DNA from: Methanococcus maripaludis C5 | GTDB taxonomy: Archaea; AGJL01; Methanococci; Methanococcales; Methanococcaceae | Direction: 5' to 3' | Assembly (NCBI RefSeq): GCF_000016125.1 | Contig: NC_009135.1 | Location: 992,001 to 1,056,000 of the forward strand | DNA: 64,000 nucleotides | Shown: one piece after another, positions 1 through 7,886 of the stretch | Position numbering within the stretch: the first letter of the stretch is position 1 | Layout: the number at the start of each line of letters is the position of its first letter | Notes under the pieces: model-generated | What the model saw: the letters and a program-made list of their open reading frames with translations, nothing else | Database searches by the model: none | Told to the model about the DNA's origin: nothing | Position numbers and translations under genes: made by a program

Positions 1-58
1 TAGGGATTGCATCTTTTATTCCTTCAAAATACAGTTTATTAAATGGCAACTGTTTCAT
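1..58 (-). CDS. N-terminal fragment of a CDS cut by the window edge
   Basis: Only the first 19 codons are present, reading from an ATG at 58 towards the left edge (MKQLPFNKLYFEGIKDAIP). The short N-terminus followed by a GI-x-AIP stretch resembles the start of AzlC-type branched-chain amino-acid exporter subunits, but this is too little sequence for a family assignment. The upstream gap to the next minus-strand gene contains AT-rich promoter-like sequence. Confidence 0.45.
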   Translation of the reverse strand, partial: MKQLPFNKLYFEGIKDAIP

Positions 59-198
59 GATTTCTCCAAATTTATATTTAGTTTTTTAAATTATTTAAAA
101 TTCGGTTTAAAAATTAAGATTCTCCGATTAATATGTAAATTTCACATATAACACTTTTTGTAAAGTATATAATACATAATATAAAAAAAATAGAAAAA

Positions 199-981
199 TT
201 AAATTTCGAAAACACTTCCAACGTGTCCAAATTTAAATCCTTTAACGTAACTTAATTCTTTTGTAGCATTAAAGCCAGTGCAGTGCATTGGTGAAACTAA
301 TCTAAAATCTTGGTCATTTAAATAATCTTTAACCTGATTTATGTAATTTTCAGATACGCTGCCCATGTGAAAACCGCCAATAATCCCATTTACATCTTTT
401 AACGTTTTTGCATGTTCGACACAGTTAATTAATCCGCTGTGAGTGCATCCTGAAAGAATTATGTCTTTTACAATAACAAACATATCATCAAGTATGATAT
501 CTTCTGTTTTTTGACCATTTTCTATTTTTTCAAAATCTTCTCTTTCGTAATAGTTATTTCTTGGAATTGTTCCAGAAATTATTAAATTTTCTGAAATTTT
601 AACGGGTTTTTCTACAATTTTTAAATTTTTATAATTTTTTAAGAAATCTTTTATATTTTCATCGATTCCAATGTATCTTTTTCCATGGTATCTATCAACG
701 AAAGAAGCCTCGTGAATATAGATTGGAACGTCTAAATTTTCCCCGTATTTTTCAATAAAATAATTAAATCCATCTGTGTGATCATAGTGACCGTGGCTAA
801 AGATTACCGCATCAAAATTATCATCTTCATCCATCAATTTTAAATTATTCTCAAAAACCAGAGCGTTTTGACCGCAATCAAATAAAATTTTAGAATCGTT
901 GTCTTTTATAATTGCTGAAAATCCAGACTGTGCTAAAAACTTTCCTTTTGCAGTATTGTCCACAAGTATTTTTATTTCCAT
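199..981 (-). CDS. Metallo-beta-lactamase-fold hydrolase, dihydropterin/RFA-P synthase-like family
   Basis: A 260-residue cytoplasmic MBL-fold protein. The metal-binding motif SHGHYDHTDG lies at residues 62-71, further metal ligands are in GCTHSG (about 178) and GGFHMG (about 200), and the C-terminal MHCTG (about 232) is typical of the subfamily annotated as 7,8-dihydropterin-6-yl-methyl-4-(beta-D-ribofuranosyl)aminobenzene-5-phosphate synthase (M. jannaschii MJ0301 type). That would put it in tetrahydromethanopterin metabolism, but the enzymatic role is family inference. The start is an ATG preceded by AGGTGG. It is divergent from the radical SAM gene at 1058, with the mptE pterin gene after that, so a pterin context is plausible. 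Confidence 0.75.
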   Translation of the reverse strand: MEIKILVDNTAKGKFLAQSGFSAIIKDNDSKILFDCGQNALVFENNLKLMDEDDNFDAVIFSHGHYDHTDGFNYFIEKYGENLDVPIYIHEASFVDRYHGKRYIGIDENIKDFLKNYKNLKIVEKPVKISENLIISGTIPRNNYYEREDFEKIENGQKTEDIILDDMFVIVKDIILSGCTHSGLINCVEHAKTLKDVNGIIGGFHMGSVSENYINQVKDYLNDQDFRLVSPMHCTGFNATKELSYVKGFKFGHVGSVFEI

Positions 982-1057
982 GAAAAACCACCTTAAGAAA
1001 TATTTAAATCATCTATTTTTATATATTATAGAAGTAACTGTTTTATATAAAACACAT

Positions 1058-1786
1058 ATGGGCACTGGTGAAATTTTGAAAATATCTGGAATCGTAGACC
1101 TCTCAACAATTGATTATCCAAAACATGCATCTGCTATTGTTTTTTTATCAGGATGCAATATGAAATGTGGTTACTGCCAAAATTATGAAACCATTACGAC
1201 AAACATATCAGAAATGACCGCTGAAGAAGTTTTTAACGGCATGGATTTGATGTTTGCTGAATCACTTGTAATAAGTGGTGGAGAGCCAACCCTTCAGCCA
1301 GAAGCAGTTTTAGAACTTGCAAAACTTGCAAAAGAAAAAGGTTTTCCAGTTAAACTTGATACCAACGGAACAAACCCTGATTTGGTGGAAAAACTTGTTT
1401 TAAATAATTTAATAAATTACATTGCAATAGATGTGAAAGCAGGATTTGATAACTACGAAAAAATTACTGGATACAAAAAAGAAATTAAAGAAGATATTTT
1501 AAAAATAATAGATATCTGTAAAAAAGCAGGAGTATTTGTAGAATGCAGAACCACATTTATTCCAGAATTAATGGATGAATCAGATATTGGAGAAATTGCA
1601 AAAACCGTTAAAAACTGTGATTTATACACCATCCAGCAGTTTGACATAGAACATGCATATGATAAAGAAATGGAAAAATTAAAACCAATTAGCGAAGATG
1701 AATTACTTAGTTTAGGAAAACTTGCTAAAAATTATATTGAAAATGTGAAAATCAAAACATTATCAAGTGAAATACCAATCATTTAG
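1058..1786 (+). CDS. Radical SAM glycyl-radical activating protein (NrdG-like)
   Basis: A 242-residue radical SAM protein with C33-x3-C37-x2-C40 (CNMKCGYC) for the 4Fe-4S cluster and SGGEPT for SAM binding at about residue 78. It resembles anaerobic ribonucleotide reductase or pyruvate formate-lyase activating enzymes; the annotation used in methanococci is anaerobic RNR activating protein. The open frame extends 53 codons further upstream into the divergent MBL gene, but homology starts at MGTGEILK. No ribosome binding site precedes this ATG, while a TATA-like TTATATATTA lies about 30 bases upstream, so the mRNA is probably leaderless. It is followed 9 bases later by mptE. The exact substrate enzyme cannot be told from sequence. 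Confidence 0.8.
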   Translation: MGTGEILKISGIVDLSTIDYPKHASAIVFLSGCNMKCGYCQNYETITTNISEMTAEEVFNGMDLMFAESLVISGGEPTLQPEAVLELAKLAKEKGFPVKLDTNGTNPDLVEKLVLNNLINYIAIDVKAGFDNYEKITGYKKEIKEDILKIIDICKKAGVFVECRTTFIPELMDESDIGEIAKTVKNCDLYTIQQFDIEHAYDKEMEKLKPISEDELLSLGKLAKNYIENVKIKTLSSEIPII

Positions 1787-1795
1787 AGCGATAAT

Positions 1796-2512
1796 ATGGA
1801 TTTAAAGACATGGGGATCTTTTTACGAAAAAATCCTCGATGATTTCGGATACGGAAGTGCTGAAGACTTAAAAAGTGCAGAACTTCTTGAAGAAATTATT
1901 GAAAAATTTAAAAATAATGTGAATTTAAGTGAAATTTCTAAAAAGATCTTCGGAAAAGAGGTTTACGTCTTTGGTGCAGGCCCATCTCTTAAAAAACATG
2001 TTTTAAACTTAAAAGAAAATATGAATCAAGATATTACAATTATTGCAGCCGATGGAGCCACTAAAGCCCTGCTGGAAGAAAATATAGTTCCAGATATTAT
2101 CGTTTCGGACTTAGATGGGGATATTAATTCAATTTTAAAAAGTAATGATCTTGGTTCAATCGTTGTAGCTCATGCCCATGGAGATAATATCGATAAACTT
2201 GAAAAATACATTGAATTACTGAAAAACATTGTTGGAAGCACCCAATTTCCGAAAAAATTTGATTTTCTCATAAATTACGGTGGATTTACTGACGGGGATA
2301 GGTGTTGTTTTTTAGCAGAAGAATTTGGCGCTAAAAAAATAATACTTTGCGGAATGGACTTTGGAATATATGTAACGAAATATTCGCGTCCAAACATTGA
2401 AAATGACGTTGAACTTGCCGATGAAGTTAAAGTGAAAAAATTAAAATATGCGGAAATGTTTGTAAATTGGCTTATTGAGAATGGAAATAGCCCCGTTGAG
2501 TTCATGGCCTAA
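1796..2512 (+). CDS. mptE: 6-hydroxymethyl-7,8-dihydropterin pyrophosphokinase
   Basis: A 238-residue protein of the archaeal MptE type (MJ1634 family, DUF115). It transfers pyrophosphate from ATP to 6-hydroxymethyl-7,8-dihydropterin, an early step of tetrahydromethanopterin synthesis. Family signatures are a GAGPSLKK loop at about residue 56 and AADGAT followed by PDIIVSDLDGD in the centre; these acidic residues are thought to bind Mg-ATP. The length matches the family. The spacing of 9 bases after the radical SAM gene suggests co-transcription. The start ATG follows GAGCGATA. Confidence 0.9.
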   Translation: MDLKTWGSFYEKILDDFGYGSAEDLKSAELLEEIIEKFKNNVNLSEISKKIFGKEVYVFGAGPSLKKHVLNLKENMNQDITIIAADGATKALLEENIVPDIIVSDLDGDINSILKSNDLGSIVVAHAHGDNIDKLEKYIELLKNIVGSTQFPKKFDFLINYGGFTDGDRCCFLAEEFGAKKIILCGMDFGIYVTKYSRPNIENDVELADEVKVKKLKYAEMFVNWLIENGNSPVEFMA

Positions 2513-2611
2513 GTCTATTTCTTGGATGTTTTAAAAAACCATAGGTAAGTTTAAATAATATATATTTCAATACTTTTTCTGATAATTCTATTTATTGCTC
2601 GTGGAGATATT

Positions 2612-2896
2612 ATGTCAAATTCTTCGGAAAACAGACTCGAAGAAATTAGAAAGCGAATCAACGAAATTGACCAACAGTTAATCGAATTGATTGCTGAAAG
2701 AACCAGTTTCGCACCTGAAATTGCTACGCTGAAAAAGTCACTAGGAACTTGCGTCTTCGACCCTAAACGAGAAGAAGCAATATGCGAAAAAACACGTTTG
2801 ATGTGTCAAAAGCACCACATAGAACCCGAAGTGGCCCTAAAAGTTATGAAGATTCTTATGGATTACAATAAAGAAGTCCAAAAAGACAGCATTTAA
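2612..2896 (+). CDS. Chorismate mutase, AroQ type
   Basis: A 94-residue all-helical monofunctional chorismate mutase converting chorismate to prephenate for phenylalanine and tyrosine synthesis. The N-terminal RLEEIRKRINEIDQQ with a conserved arginine, the LIAERTSFA helix with K/R residues and the FDPKREE turn are the AroQ hallmarks. It matches the stand-alone archaeal type (M. jannaschii MJ0246). An ATG with GGAGATATT upstream sets the start. It sits just before the S17e gene, an order also known in M. jannaschii. Confidence 0.88.
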   Translation: MSNSSENRLEEIRKRINEIDQQLIELIAERTSFAPEIATLKKSLGTCVFDPKREEAICEKTRLMCQKHHIEPEVALKVMKILMDYNKEVQKDSI

Positions 2897-2980
2897 GGGT
2901 AAACTTAGCTAAATATATAATTATAATTACAAATGTAATAAGAAATGAAACAAGATTAACCATTCTCAAAAGGTGATAAC

Positions 2981-3172
2981 TTGGGAAGAATAAGACAAAC
3001 ATTCATCAAAAGAACCGGCGAAGAACTCATCGAGAAATTTGCAGATAAGTTCACAAGCGATTTTGAAGAAAACAAAAAAGCTGTTGAAGAAGTTGCAATG
3101 ATCTCGACAAAAACATTGAGAAACAGAGTTGCAGGCTACGTTACTGCTAAAGTAAAAAAAATGAACGCATAA
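2981..3172 (+). CDS. rps17e: Small ribosomal subunit protein eS17
   Basis: A 63-residue archaeal S17e. It begins at a TTG start codon (MGRIRQTFIKRT), supported by a clear AAAGGTGATAAC ribosome binding site seven bases upstream. The length and the lysine-rich sequence are typical; archaeal S17e is shorter than the eukaryotic protein. It is followed 10 bases later by dapA, so the two are probably co-transcribed. Confidence 0.95.
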   Translation: MGRIRQTFIKRTGEELIEKFADKFTSDFEENKKAVEEVAMISTKTLRNRVAGYVTAKVKKMNA

Positions 3173-3182
3173 GGGTGTAATT

Positions 3183-4052
3183 ATGCAAGGTGTATATCCT
3201 GCGATTGTTACTCCATTTAAAGACGGCAAAGTGGACTACGATGGTTTGCGAACAAACATTGACTTTTTAATTGAAAATGGAATTAGTGGAGTTATTCCTG
3301 TTGGAACAACTGGTGAATCACCAACATTAACGCCATTGGAACATGAAAAAGTCATTGAAAATGTTGTTGAATTCGTAGACGGCCGTGTTGAAGTAATTGC
3401 AGGTACCGGTTCTAATTCAACTTCAGAAGCGCTAGAATTCTCGCAATATGCGGAAGATATCGGCGTTGATGGAGTGTTATTAATAACCCCATATTATAAC
3501 AAACCAACTCAGGAAGGTTTGAAAAGGCATTTTGGAGAAATCGCAAATTCAATAAACGTGCCCATCGCTCTATACAACGTTCCTTCACGAACTGCGCTAA
3601 ACATAGAACCAGAAACTATTAAATACTTATTTGAAGAATACAGTAATATAACAGCCATAAAAGAAGCTAATCCAAATTTATCTCAAGTTTCTGAGGTACT
3701 GGATTCGTGCAACATTGACGTATTGTCTGGAAATGATGAGTTAACTTTGCCAATCATATCCCTCGGAGGAAAGGGTGTTGTCAGCGTTATTGCAAATATT
3801 GCGCCAAAAGAATTCGTTCAGATGGTTGATTTTGCAAATGCAGGCAAATTTGACAAAGCAAAAGAAATTCACTACAAATTGTTTCCAATAATGAAATTAA
3901 TGTTTGTCGAGACAAATCCCATACCGATTAAAACTGCGATGAACATGCTTGGAATGCCTTCAGGCGAGTTAAGGTTACCACTCTGCGAAATGGCGGAAGG
4001 CAATAAATTAAAATTGCAAAATGCACTTAACACCGTGGGCCTCTTAAAATAA
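3183..4052 (+). CDS. dapA: 4-hydroxy-tetrahydrodipicolinate synthase
   Basis: A 289-residue class I aldolase of the DapA family, condensing pyruvate with aspartate semialdehyde in lysine synthesis. The GTTGESPTL pyruvate-binding motif is at about residue 42, YNVPSRT in the middle includes the catalytic tyrosine region, and the Schiff-base lysine is in ITAIKEA (about 161). Length and start (ATG with GGGTGTAATT upstream) are standard. It sits between S17e and a GatC-like gene in what looks like one operon. Confidence 0.93.
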   Translation: MQGVYPAIVTPFKDGKVDYDGLRTNIDFLIENGISGVIPVGTTGESPTLTPLEHEKVIENVVEFVDGRVEVIAGTGSNSTSEALEFSQYAEDIGVDGVLLITPYYNKPTQEGLKRHFGEIANSINVPIALYNVPSRTALNIEPETIKYLFEEYSNITAIKEANPNLSQVSEVLDSCNIDVLSGNDELTLPIISLGGKGVVSVIANIAPKEFVQMVDFANAGKFDKAKEIHYKLFPIMKLMFVETNPIPIKTAMNMLGMPSGELRLPLCEMAEGNKLKLQNALNTVGLLK

Positions 4053-4069
4053 TCACAGTTCGTGATATT

Positions 4070-4309
4070 ATGATTAATGTTGAAAAAATTCAAAAACAAG
4101 CGGATGAAATCGTTGCTCAGCTTTCGGAAGTTTTAGAAAACTTCGATCTCGAAACTGAAGAAGAGTACCATATTCTCGAAACGAAAAACGTACTCAGAGA
4201 CGATGATGAAGCTTTTCTTGATGAATCATTCAAAAATGATGCATTGAATGTGGCGCCTAAAGTAAAAGACGGCTCAATTGTCGTTGAAAAAAGTAAATGG
4301 AGCCAATAA
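4070..4309 (+). CDS. gatC: GatC-like subunit of Asp/Glu-tRNA amidotransferase
   Basis: A 79-residue acidic protein. The N-terminal helix (QADEIVAQLSEVLENFD) followed by YHILETKNVLRDD, then a segment with NAPxVKDG and a C-terminal basic end, follows the GatC pattern (helical clamp, then the extended P-x-x-x-x-LR-D-D segment). GatC stabilises GatA/GatB in the enzyme that amidates mischarged Asp-tRNA(Asn). No gatA or gatB is near, so the subunit would be encoded apart from its partners. The family call is by pattern only and the N-terminal half is divergent. The start ATG follows CGTGATATT and lies 17 bases after dapA. Confidence 0.6.
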   Translation: MINVEKIQKQADEIVAQLSEVLENFDLETEEEYHILETKNVLRDDDEAFLDESFKNDALNVAPKVKDGSIVVEKSKWSQ

Positions 4310-4326
4310 TTCTTAAAAAATAACAA

Positions 4327-4446
4327 ATGGAGCGTGAGACTATAAAAAGAAGCTCAAGAAGATGGAAAAAGAAAGGACAAATGAGATGGAAACACTACAA
4401 AAAAAGAATTAGAAGAATGAAGAAAGATAAGAGAGAAAACAAATAA
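4327..4446 (+). CDS. 39-residue highly basic protein, possibly ribosomal
   Basis: An ATG-to-TAA frame of 40 codons encoding MERETIKRSSRRWKKKGQMR and then a second half (WKHYKKRIRRMKKDKRENK). More than half of the residues are Lys or Arg, with evenly spaced aromatic residues. The composition resembles tiny rRNA-binding proteins such as eL41, but I see no definite alignment. It starts 17 bases after the GatC-like gene, in the same operon direction as S17e-dapA, which favours a translation role. Expression needs proof. Confidence 0.5.
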   Translation: MERETIKRSSRRWKKKGQMRWKHYKKRIRRMKKDKRENK

Positions 4447-4839
4447 TTAAGTAACTAACTACTCTATTTTTATGTTTTAAATTTTAATTTTTGTTAATTT
4501 AAAAATAGCTTTCGAGTTTTTTAAAAATAATTTATAAAAAAGTTGGGGAGAATTTCTGATTTTTAGTTGGTATTGTAGTATGGGGATTTTAGTGTAGTAC
4601 TATGGACTTTAAATGATATTTTGGTAACTACTGTATATCATTGGTTTAAGCTACACTCTCCATCGATCAGGGACACCACCCCTTTCGACATATTACTATT
4701 CTTTTTGGTTTGTATTTATTCTTTGCCGTAAATAAACGTTAATAATGGATATCTATATTTTCAGTAGGTATTTACTTTAAATATCAGAAAAAATCGCTTT
4801 AATAAATTATCAAATTAAATTTAAAAAAATATATAGTAT
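4447..4839. other. 393-base intergenic region between converging genes
   Basis: No protein gene is seen here. The first part is AT-rich. A TATA-like TTTATAAAAAA at 4531-4541 precedes the structured segment listed separately. The stretch from about 4690 to 4840 is T-rich and probably carries the 3-prime end of that transcript and the convergent end of mobA. Confidence 0.5.
4545..4720 (+). ncRNA. Candidate structured non-coding RNA
   Basis: This block has far more G and C than the flanks and folds on paper. AGTGTAG (4591-4597) pairs with CTACACT (4651-4657), and inside it AATGATAT (4612-4619) pairs with ATATCATT (4635-4642) around a 15-base loop. GGAGA (4547-4551) can pair with TCTCC (4657-4661). 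A TATA-like box at 4531-4541 would start transcription near 4560, and T-rich sequence follows from 4690. It does not show the conserved cores of RNase P RNA, SRP RNA or tRNA. The direction is inferred from the TATA box. Confidence 0.4.
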
Positions 4840-5484
4840 TTATCGATCAAAACATGCGTTTTCAAGTTCTGCAAGAGTATTTAGGTTTATAAATACATTG
4901 CAAGATTCATCAATTTTTTCAACGTCAACATATAATGGATTTAATTCATCTATCAAACGCCTTATCGGAAATGATCTATCTTTCTCGAGCATTTCTTCGA
5001 CAATTGTTCCAAGTACATTTACTGATGAAATGTGATATAATGAAAAAAGTGGTTCGATAAAGCCGTTTTTGTGTTTTGGAACGATACAATCATTGCCATT
5101 TAATTCTGCTTCTTTTATGCATTCGATTAAGTTTATGATAGATTCTTCAGTGATAAATGGCATGTCACATGGAACCAAAAAGACCCACTGTGAAGTTGTG
5201 TTCAACATTCCTGAAAGCATTCCAATTAAAGGGCCCATTCCGGGAACAAAATCCCAAGTAATCGTTTGATGATACTTTTTATAGTAATATAGCTGTTTTT
5301 CAATTTCGCCTTCAGGTTTTTCCAAAAATCTGGGGTTTTTAAATACTGTAACAAATGGAATTTCCATATCTAGAAGCATATCTGCAATATTTTCTATTAG
5401 ATATTTATTGCCAGACTTTCTAAAGGATTTTTCTCCGCCCATACGTTCTGCTTTTCCGCCAGATAATATAATCGCTGATATCAT
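4840..5484 (-). CDS. mobA: Molybdenum cofactor guanylyltransferase / MobA-like nucleotidyltransferase
   Basis: A 214-residue MobA-type nucleotidyltransferase. The N-terminus MISAIILSGGKAERMGGEKS is the NTP-binding loop (LSGGxxxRMGxxK), and PCDMPF in the middle supplies the Mg-binding aspartate. It would attach GMP to molybdopterin, giving the bis-MGD cofactor for formate and formylmethanofuran dehydrogenases. The open frame extends 74 codons upstream, but the extension is the shadow of the divergent FKBP gene. The start at 5484 fits the family. The moaA gene lies just beyond the FKBP gene. Confidence 0.85.
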   Translation of the reverse strand: MISAIILSGGKAERMGGEKSFRKSGNKYLIENIADMLLDMEIPFVTVFKNPRFLEKPEGEIEKQLYYYKKYHQTITWDFVPGMGPLIGMLSGMLNTTSQWVFLVPCDMPFITEESIINLIECIKEAELNGNDCIVPKHKNGFIEPLFSLYHISSVNVLGTIVEEMLEKDRSFPIRRLIDELNPLYVDVEKIDESCNVFINLNTLAELENACFDR

Positions 5485-5593
5485 AAGTTTCCCGATTTTT
5501 AAAACATGATTTTGACAAGATTTATATACTCTTTTATTTATACTTGTTGTGATAATCGTTGCGATTGGATTTATTGAAACAAATGGTGAAATA

Positions 5594-6280
5594 ATGGAAA
5601 AAGGAAAACTCGTAAAAATTTCATACGACGGATATGTTGAAGAAAACTTGTTTGATACAACAAACGAAGAATTGGCTAAAGAACAAGGAATTTTCAATCC
5701 AAACATGGTTTACGGTTCAGTTACTGTTTCCGCTGGCGAAAAAATGTTAATTCCGGGACTCGACAGTGCCATTATGGAAATGAACGTTGGAGAAGAAAGA
5801 GAACTTGATTTAGCTGCTGAAGATGCTTTCGGTAAAAGAGACGCTTCACAGGTAAAAATCGTTCCAATGAAAGAATTCAAAAAACACAACGTAAACCCAA
5901 TTCCAGGAATGCCTGTAAACATTGACAACAAAATCGGAAAAGTTGTTAGCGCAAACGGTGGAAGAATCTTAGTTGACTTCAACCACGAACTTGCAGGAAA
6001 AGATTTGAAATACAAATTAAAAATTGAAGAAGTTGTAGAAGCTCCTGAAGCTGTTGCTTTAGAAGTTGCAAAATTATTCATCCCAAGAATTTCAGAAGAA
6101 AACTTAAAAATAACCATTGACGGCGAAAACGTAACATTGGATCTCCCTGAAAACACAGCATTCATGCAAAACCTCCAAATGGTTAAAATGGGAATTTCTA
6201 ACGAATTAATCAAAAGATTAGAAGCTAAAAAAGTTTCATTCATTGACAACTTCGTTAAAAAAGAAGAAAAAACCGAATAA
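5594..6280 (+). CDS. FKBP-type peptidyl-prolyl isomerase (SlyD-like, long archaeal form)
   Basis: A 228-residue cytoplasmic prolyl isomerase and chaperone. The FKBP domain has the archaeal layout: KISYDGYVEENLFDTT at the start, an IPGLDSAIMEMNVGEE active-site strand near residue 55, and an inserted flap (insert-in-flap) before DFNHELAGKDL. A C-terminal extension of about 80 residues is characteristic of the 26-kDa methanogen FKBPs. The start ATG at 5594 follows GGTGAAATA. Lysine codon use is strongly biased to AAA/AAG with low AT at third positions, as in highly expressed genes. Confidence 0.88.
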   Translation: MEKGKLVKISYDGYVEENLFDTTNEELAKEQGIFNPNMVYGSVTVSAGEKMLIPGLDSAIMEMNVGEERELDLAAEDAFGKRDASQVKIVPMKEFKKHNVNPIPGMPVNIDNKIGKVVSANGGRILVDFNHELAGKDLKYKLKIEEVVEAPEAVALEVAKLFIPRISEENLKITIDGENVTLDLPENTAFMQNLQMVKMGISNELIKRLEAKKVSFIDNFVKKEEKTE

Positions 6281-6410
6281 TTAAAATTAAATAATCTTCT
6301 CTTTTTCACTTTTTATTGGCGTCATTTTAAATAGTAACTTTTTTAAATTACACGGTACATAGTTAGTGTAAACATTACCCCTTAACCACAAATTACATCC
6401 TGTGATAATC

Positions 6411-7307
6411 ATGGAAGACCGATACGGAAGAGAAATTCGTTCTTTTAGACTTTCAATAACCCCAAAATGCAACTTAAAATGTTTTTACTGCCATAAAGAA
6501 GGTAGGAATGAAGAACATGGTAAATTAATGAGTGCTGATGAAATTGGAAAAATTGTAAAATCTTCATTAGAGTTTGGAGTTAGAAAAATTAAGATTTCTG
6601 GTGGAGAACCGCTTTTAAGAACGGATTTACCAGAAATTATTGAAAATATCAAAGATGAACAAATAAAAGACATTTCTTTAACTACAAACGGAATATTACT
6701 TGAGAAATATGCACAAAAATTAAAAGATGCCGGACTCGATAGAGTAAATGTAAGTTTAGATACATTGAACCCCGAACAGTACAAAAAAATTACTGTTGGC
6801 GGAAATATCGAAAGCGTAAAAAAAGGAATAGAAAAAGCCATTGAAGTAGGTTTAACTCCATTAAAGGTTAATTTTTTGGCAATGGATTGTACAGTAAATC
6901 AACTTCCAGCAATTATGGATTACTGTAGAAAAATTGGTGCAATTCTTCAAATAATTGAATTTATTCCAATGGAACCTGAATTAAAACATCACCACATAGA
7001 TGTTGTTCCAATTGAAGAAGAAATTGCAAAAAGTGCTGACCAAGTATTTACAAGAAAATTCATGCAAAACAGGAAAAAATACCTTATTGATGGATTGGAA
7101 GTTGAATTTGTTAGACCAATGGATAATACCGAATTTTGCGAACACTGTACAAGAATAAGGCTTACATATGACGGTTATTTAAAACCCTGCCTTTTAAGAG
7201 ACGATAATTTAGTAGATGTCGTAAATCCAGTTCGAAATGGGGAAGATACTAGGAAATATTTCATAAAATGTATTGAAGAAAGAGAACCGTTCTGTAAAGC
7301 TCAGTGA
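6411..7307 (+). CDS. moaA: GTP 3',8-cyclase
   Basis: A 298-residue radical SAM enzyme for the first step of molybdopterin synthesis. It has CNLKCFYC near residue 21 (N-terminal 4Fe-4S cluster), SGGEPLLR for SAM binding, and the C-terminal cluster motif EFCEHCTRIRLTYDGYLKPC. The length is slightly shorter than bacterial MoaA, as usual for archaea; the classical C-terminal GG tail is absent, the protein ending at CKAQ. The ATG at 6411 is preferred over the GTG at 6402 because the GTGAT at 6402-6406 acts as its binding site. Confidence 0.9.
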   Translation: MEDRYGREIRSFRLSITPKCNLKCFYCHKEGRNEEHGKLMSADEIGKIVKSSLEFGVRKIKISGGEPLLRTDLPEIIENIKDEQIKDISLTTNGILLEKYAQKLKDAGLDRVNVSLDTLNPEQYKKITVGGNIESVKKGIEKAIEVGLTPLKVNFLAMDCTVNQLPAIMDYCRKIGAILQIIEFIPMEPELKHHHIDVVPIEEEIAKSADQVFTRKFMQNRKKYLIDGLEVEFVRPMDNTEFCEHCTRIRLTYDGYLKPCLLRDDNLVDVVNPVRNGEDTRKYFIKCIEEREPFCKAQ

Positions 7308-7311
7308 AATA

Positions 7312-7811
7312 ATGAAAACTGCTGAATATTTCATTGAAAAGCTTGATTTAGAAAAACATCCTGAAGGGGATTCTATAAAAGAATTTACCAATCTGAAGAA
7401 GTAATTTCAAAAGATAAATTACCAAAAAGATACAATTCAGACCGATTCTATTCTACTTCGATATACTATCTTTTAAGTGGAAACGATGTTTCGAAATTTC
7501 ACCGTTTAAAATCTGATGAGATATGGCATTACCATTTTGGAAGTTCAGCCATCGTTCACATTATTGATGAATATGGAAAATATACCTTAAAAAAGTTGGG
7601 ATCCAATCTTGAAGAAAATGAAAATTTTCAAGTAATTATCTCTAAAAATTCCTATTTTGCAGCAGAACTTATTGAAAAAAGTTCTTTTATAATTGTTGGG
7701 TGCACTGTATCCCAGGGTTTTGATTTTGAAGATTTCCACCTTGCTTCGAAAGAAGAACTATTAACAAAATATCCTAAACATTCTAATATAATTAAAAAAT
7801 TTTCTGATTAA
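7312..7811 (+). pseudogene. Cupin-5 (DUF985) protein gene with one frameshift
   Basis: Translation starts at ATG 7312 (MKTAEYFIEKLDLEKHPEG) and then runs into a stop. If one G is added to the GGGG run near 7367, the frame continues as FYKRIYQSEEV and on to the end at 7811, giving a complete protein of about 166 residues. Motifs of the DUF985/cupin_5 family are visible: YYLLSGNDVSKFHRL, WHYHFGSS and GCTVSQGFDFEDFHL. The family has a cupin fold with unknown function. The rest of the frame is intact, so this is either a very recent mutation or a consensus error. It begins 4 bases after moaA. Confidence 0.75.
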
Positions 7812-7886
7812 TATTAAACCCAATTACGTAGGTTATTTATCATTCTAAATGAAAATATATTATTAATGAGGAGAATGGGTGAAATT

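Noticed and set aside
899-1057. 53-codon upstream extension of the radical SAM gene
   Set aside because: It runs over the start of the divergent gene and its promoter, and homology begins at ATG 1058.
4545-4720. RNase P RNA or SRP RNA
   Set aside because: The conserved core strings of these RNAs (for example GAGGAAAGUC or the SRP domain IV loop) are not present.
5485-5706. 74-codon upstream extension of mobA
   Set aside because: It is antisense to the start of the FKBP gene, and the MobA family starts at MISAIILSGG.
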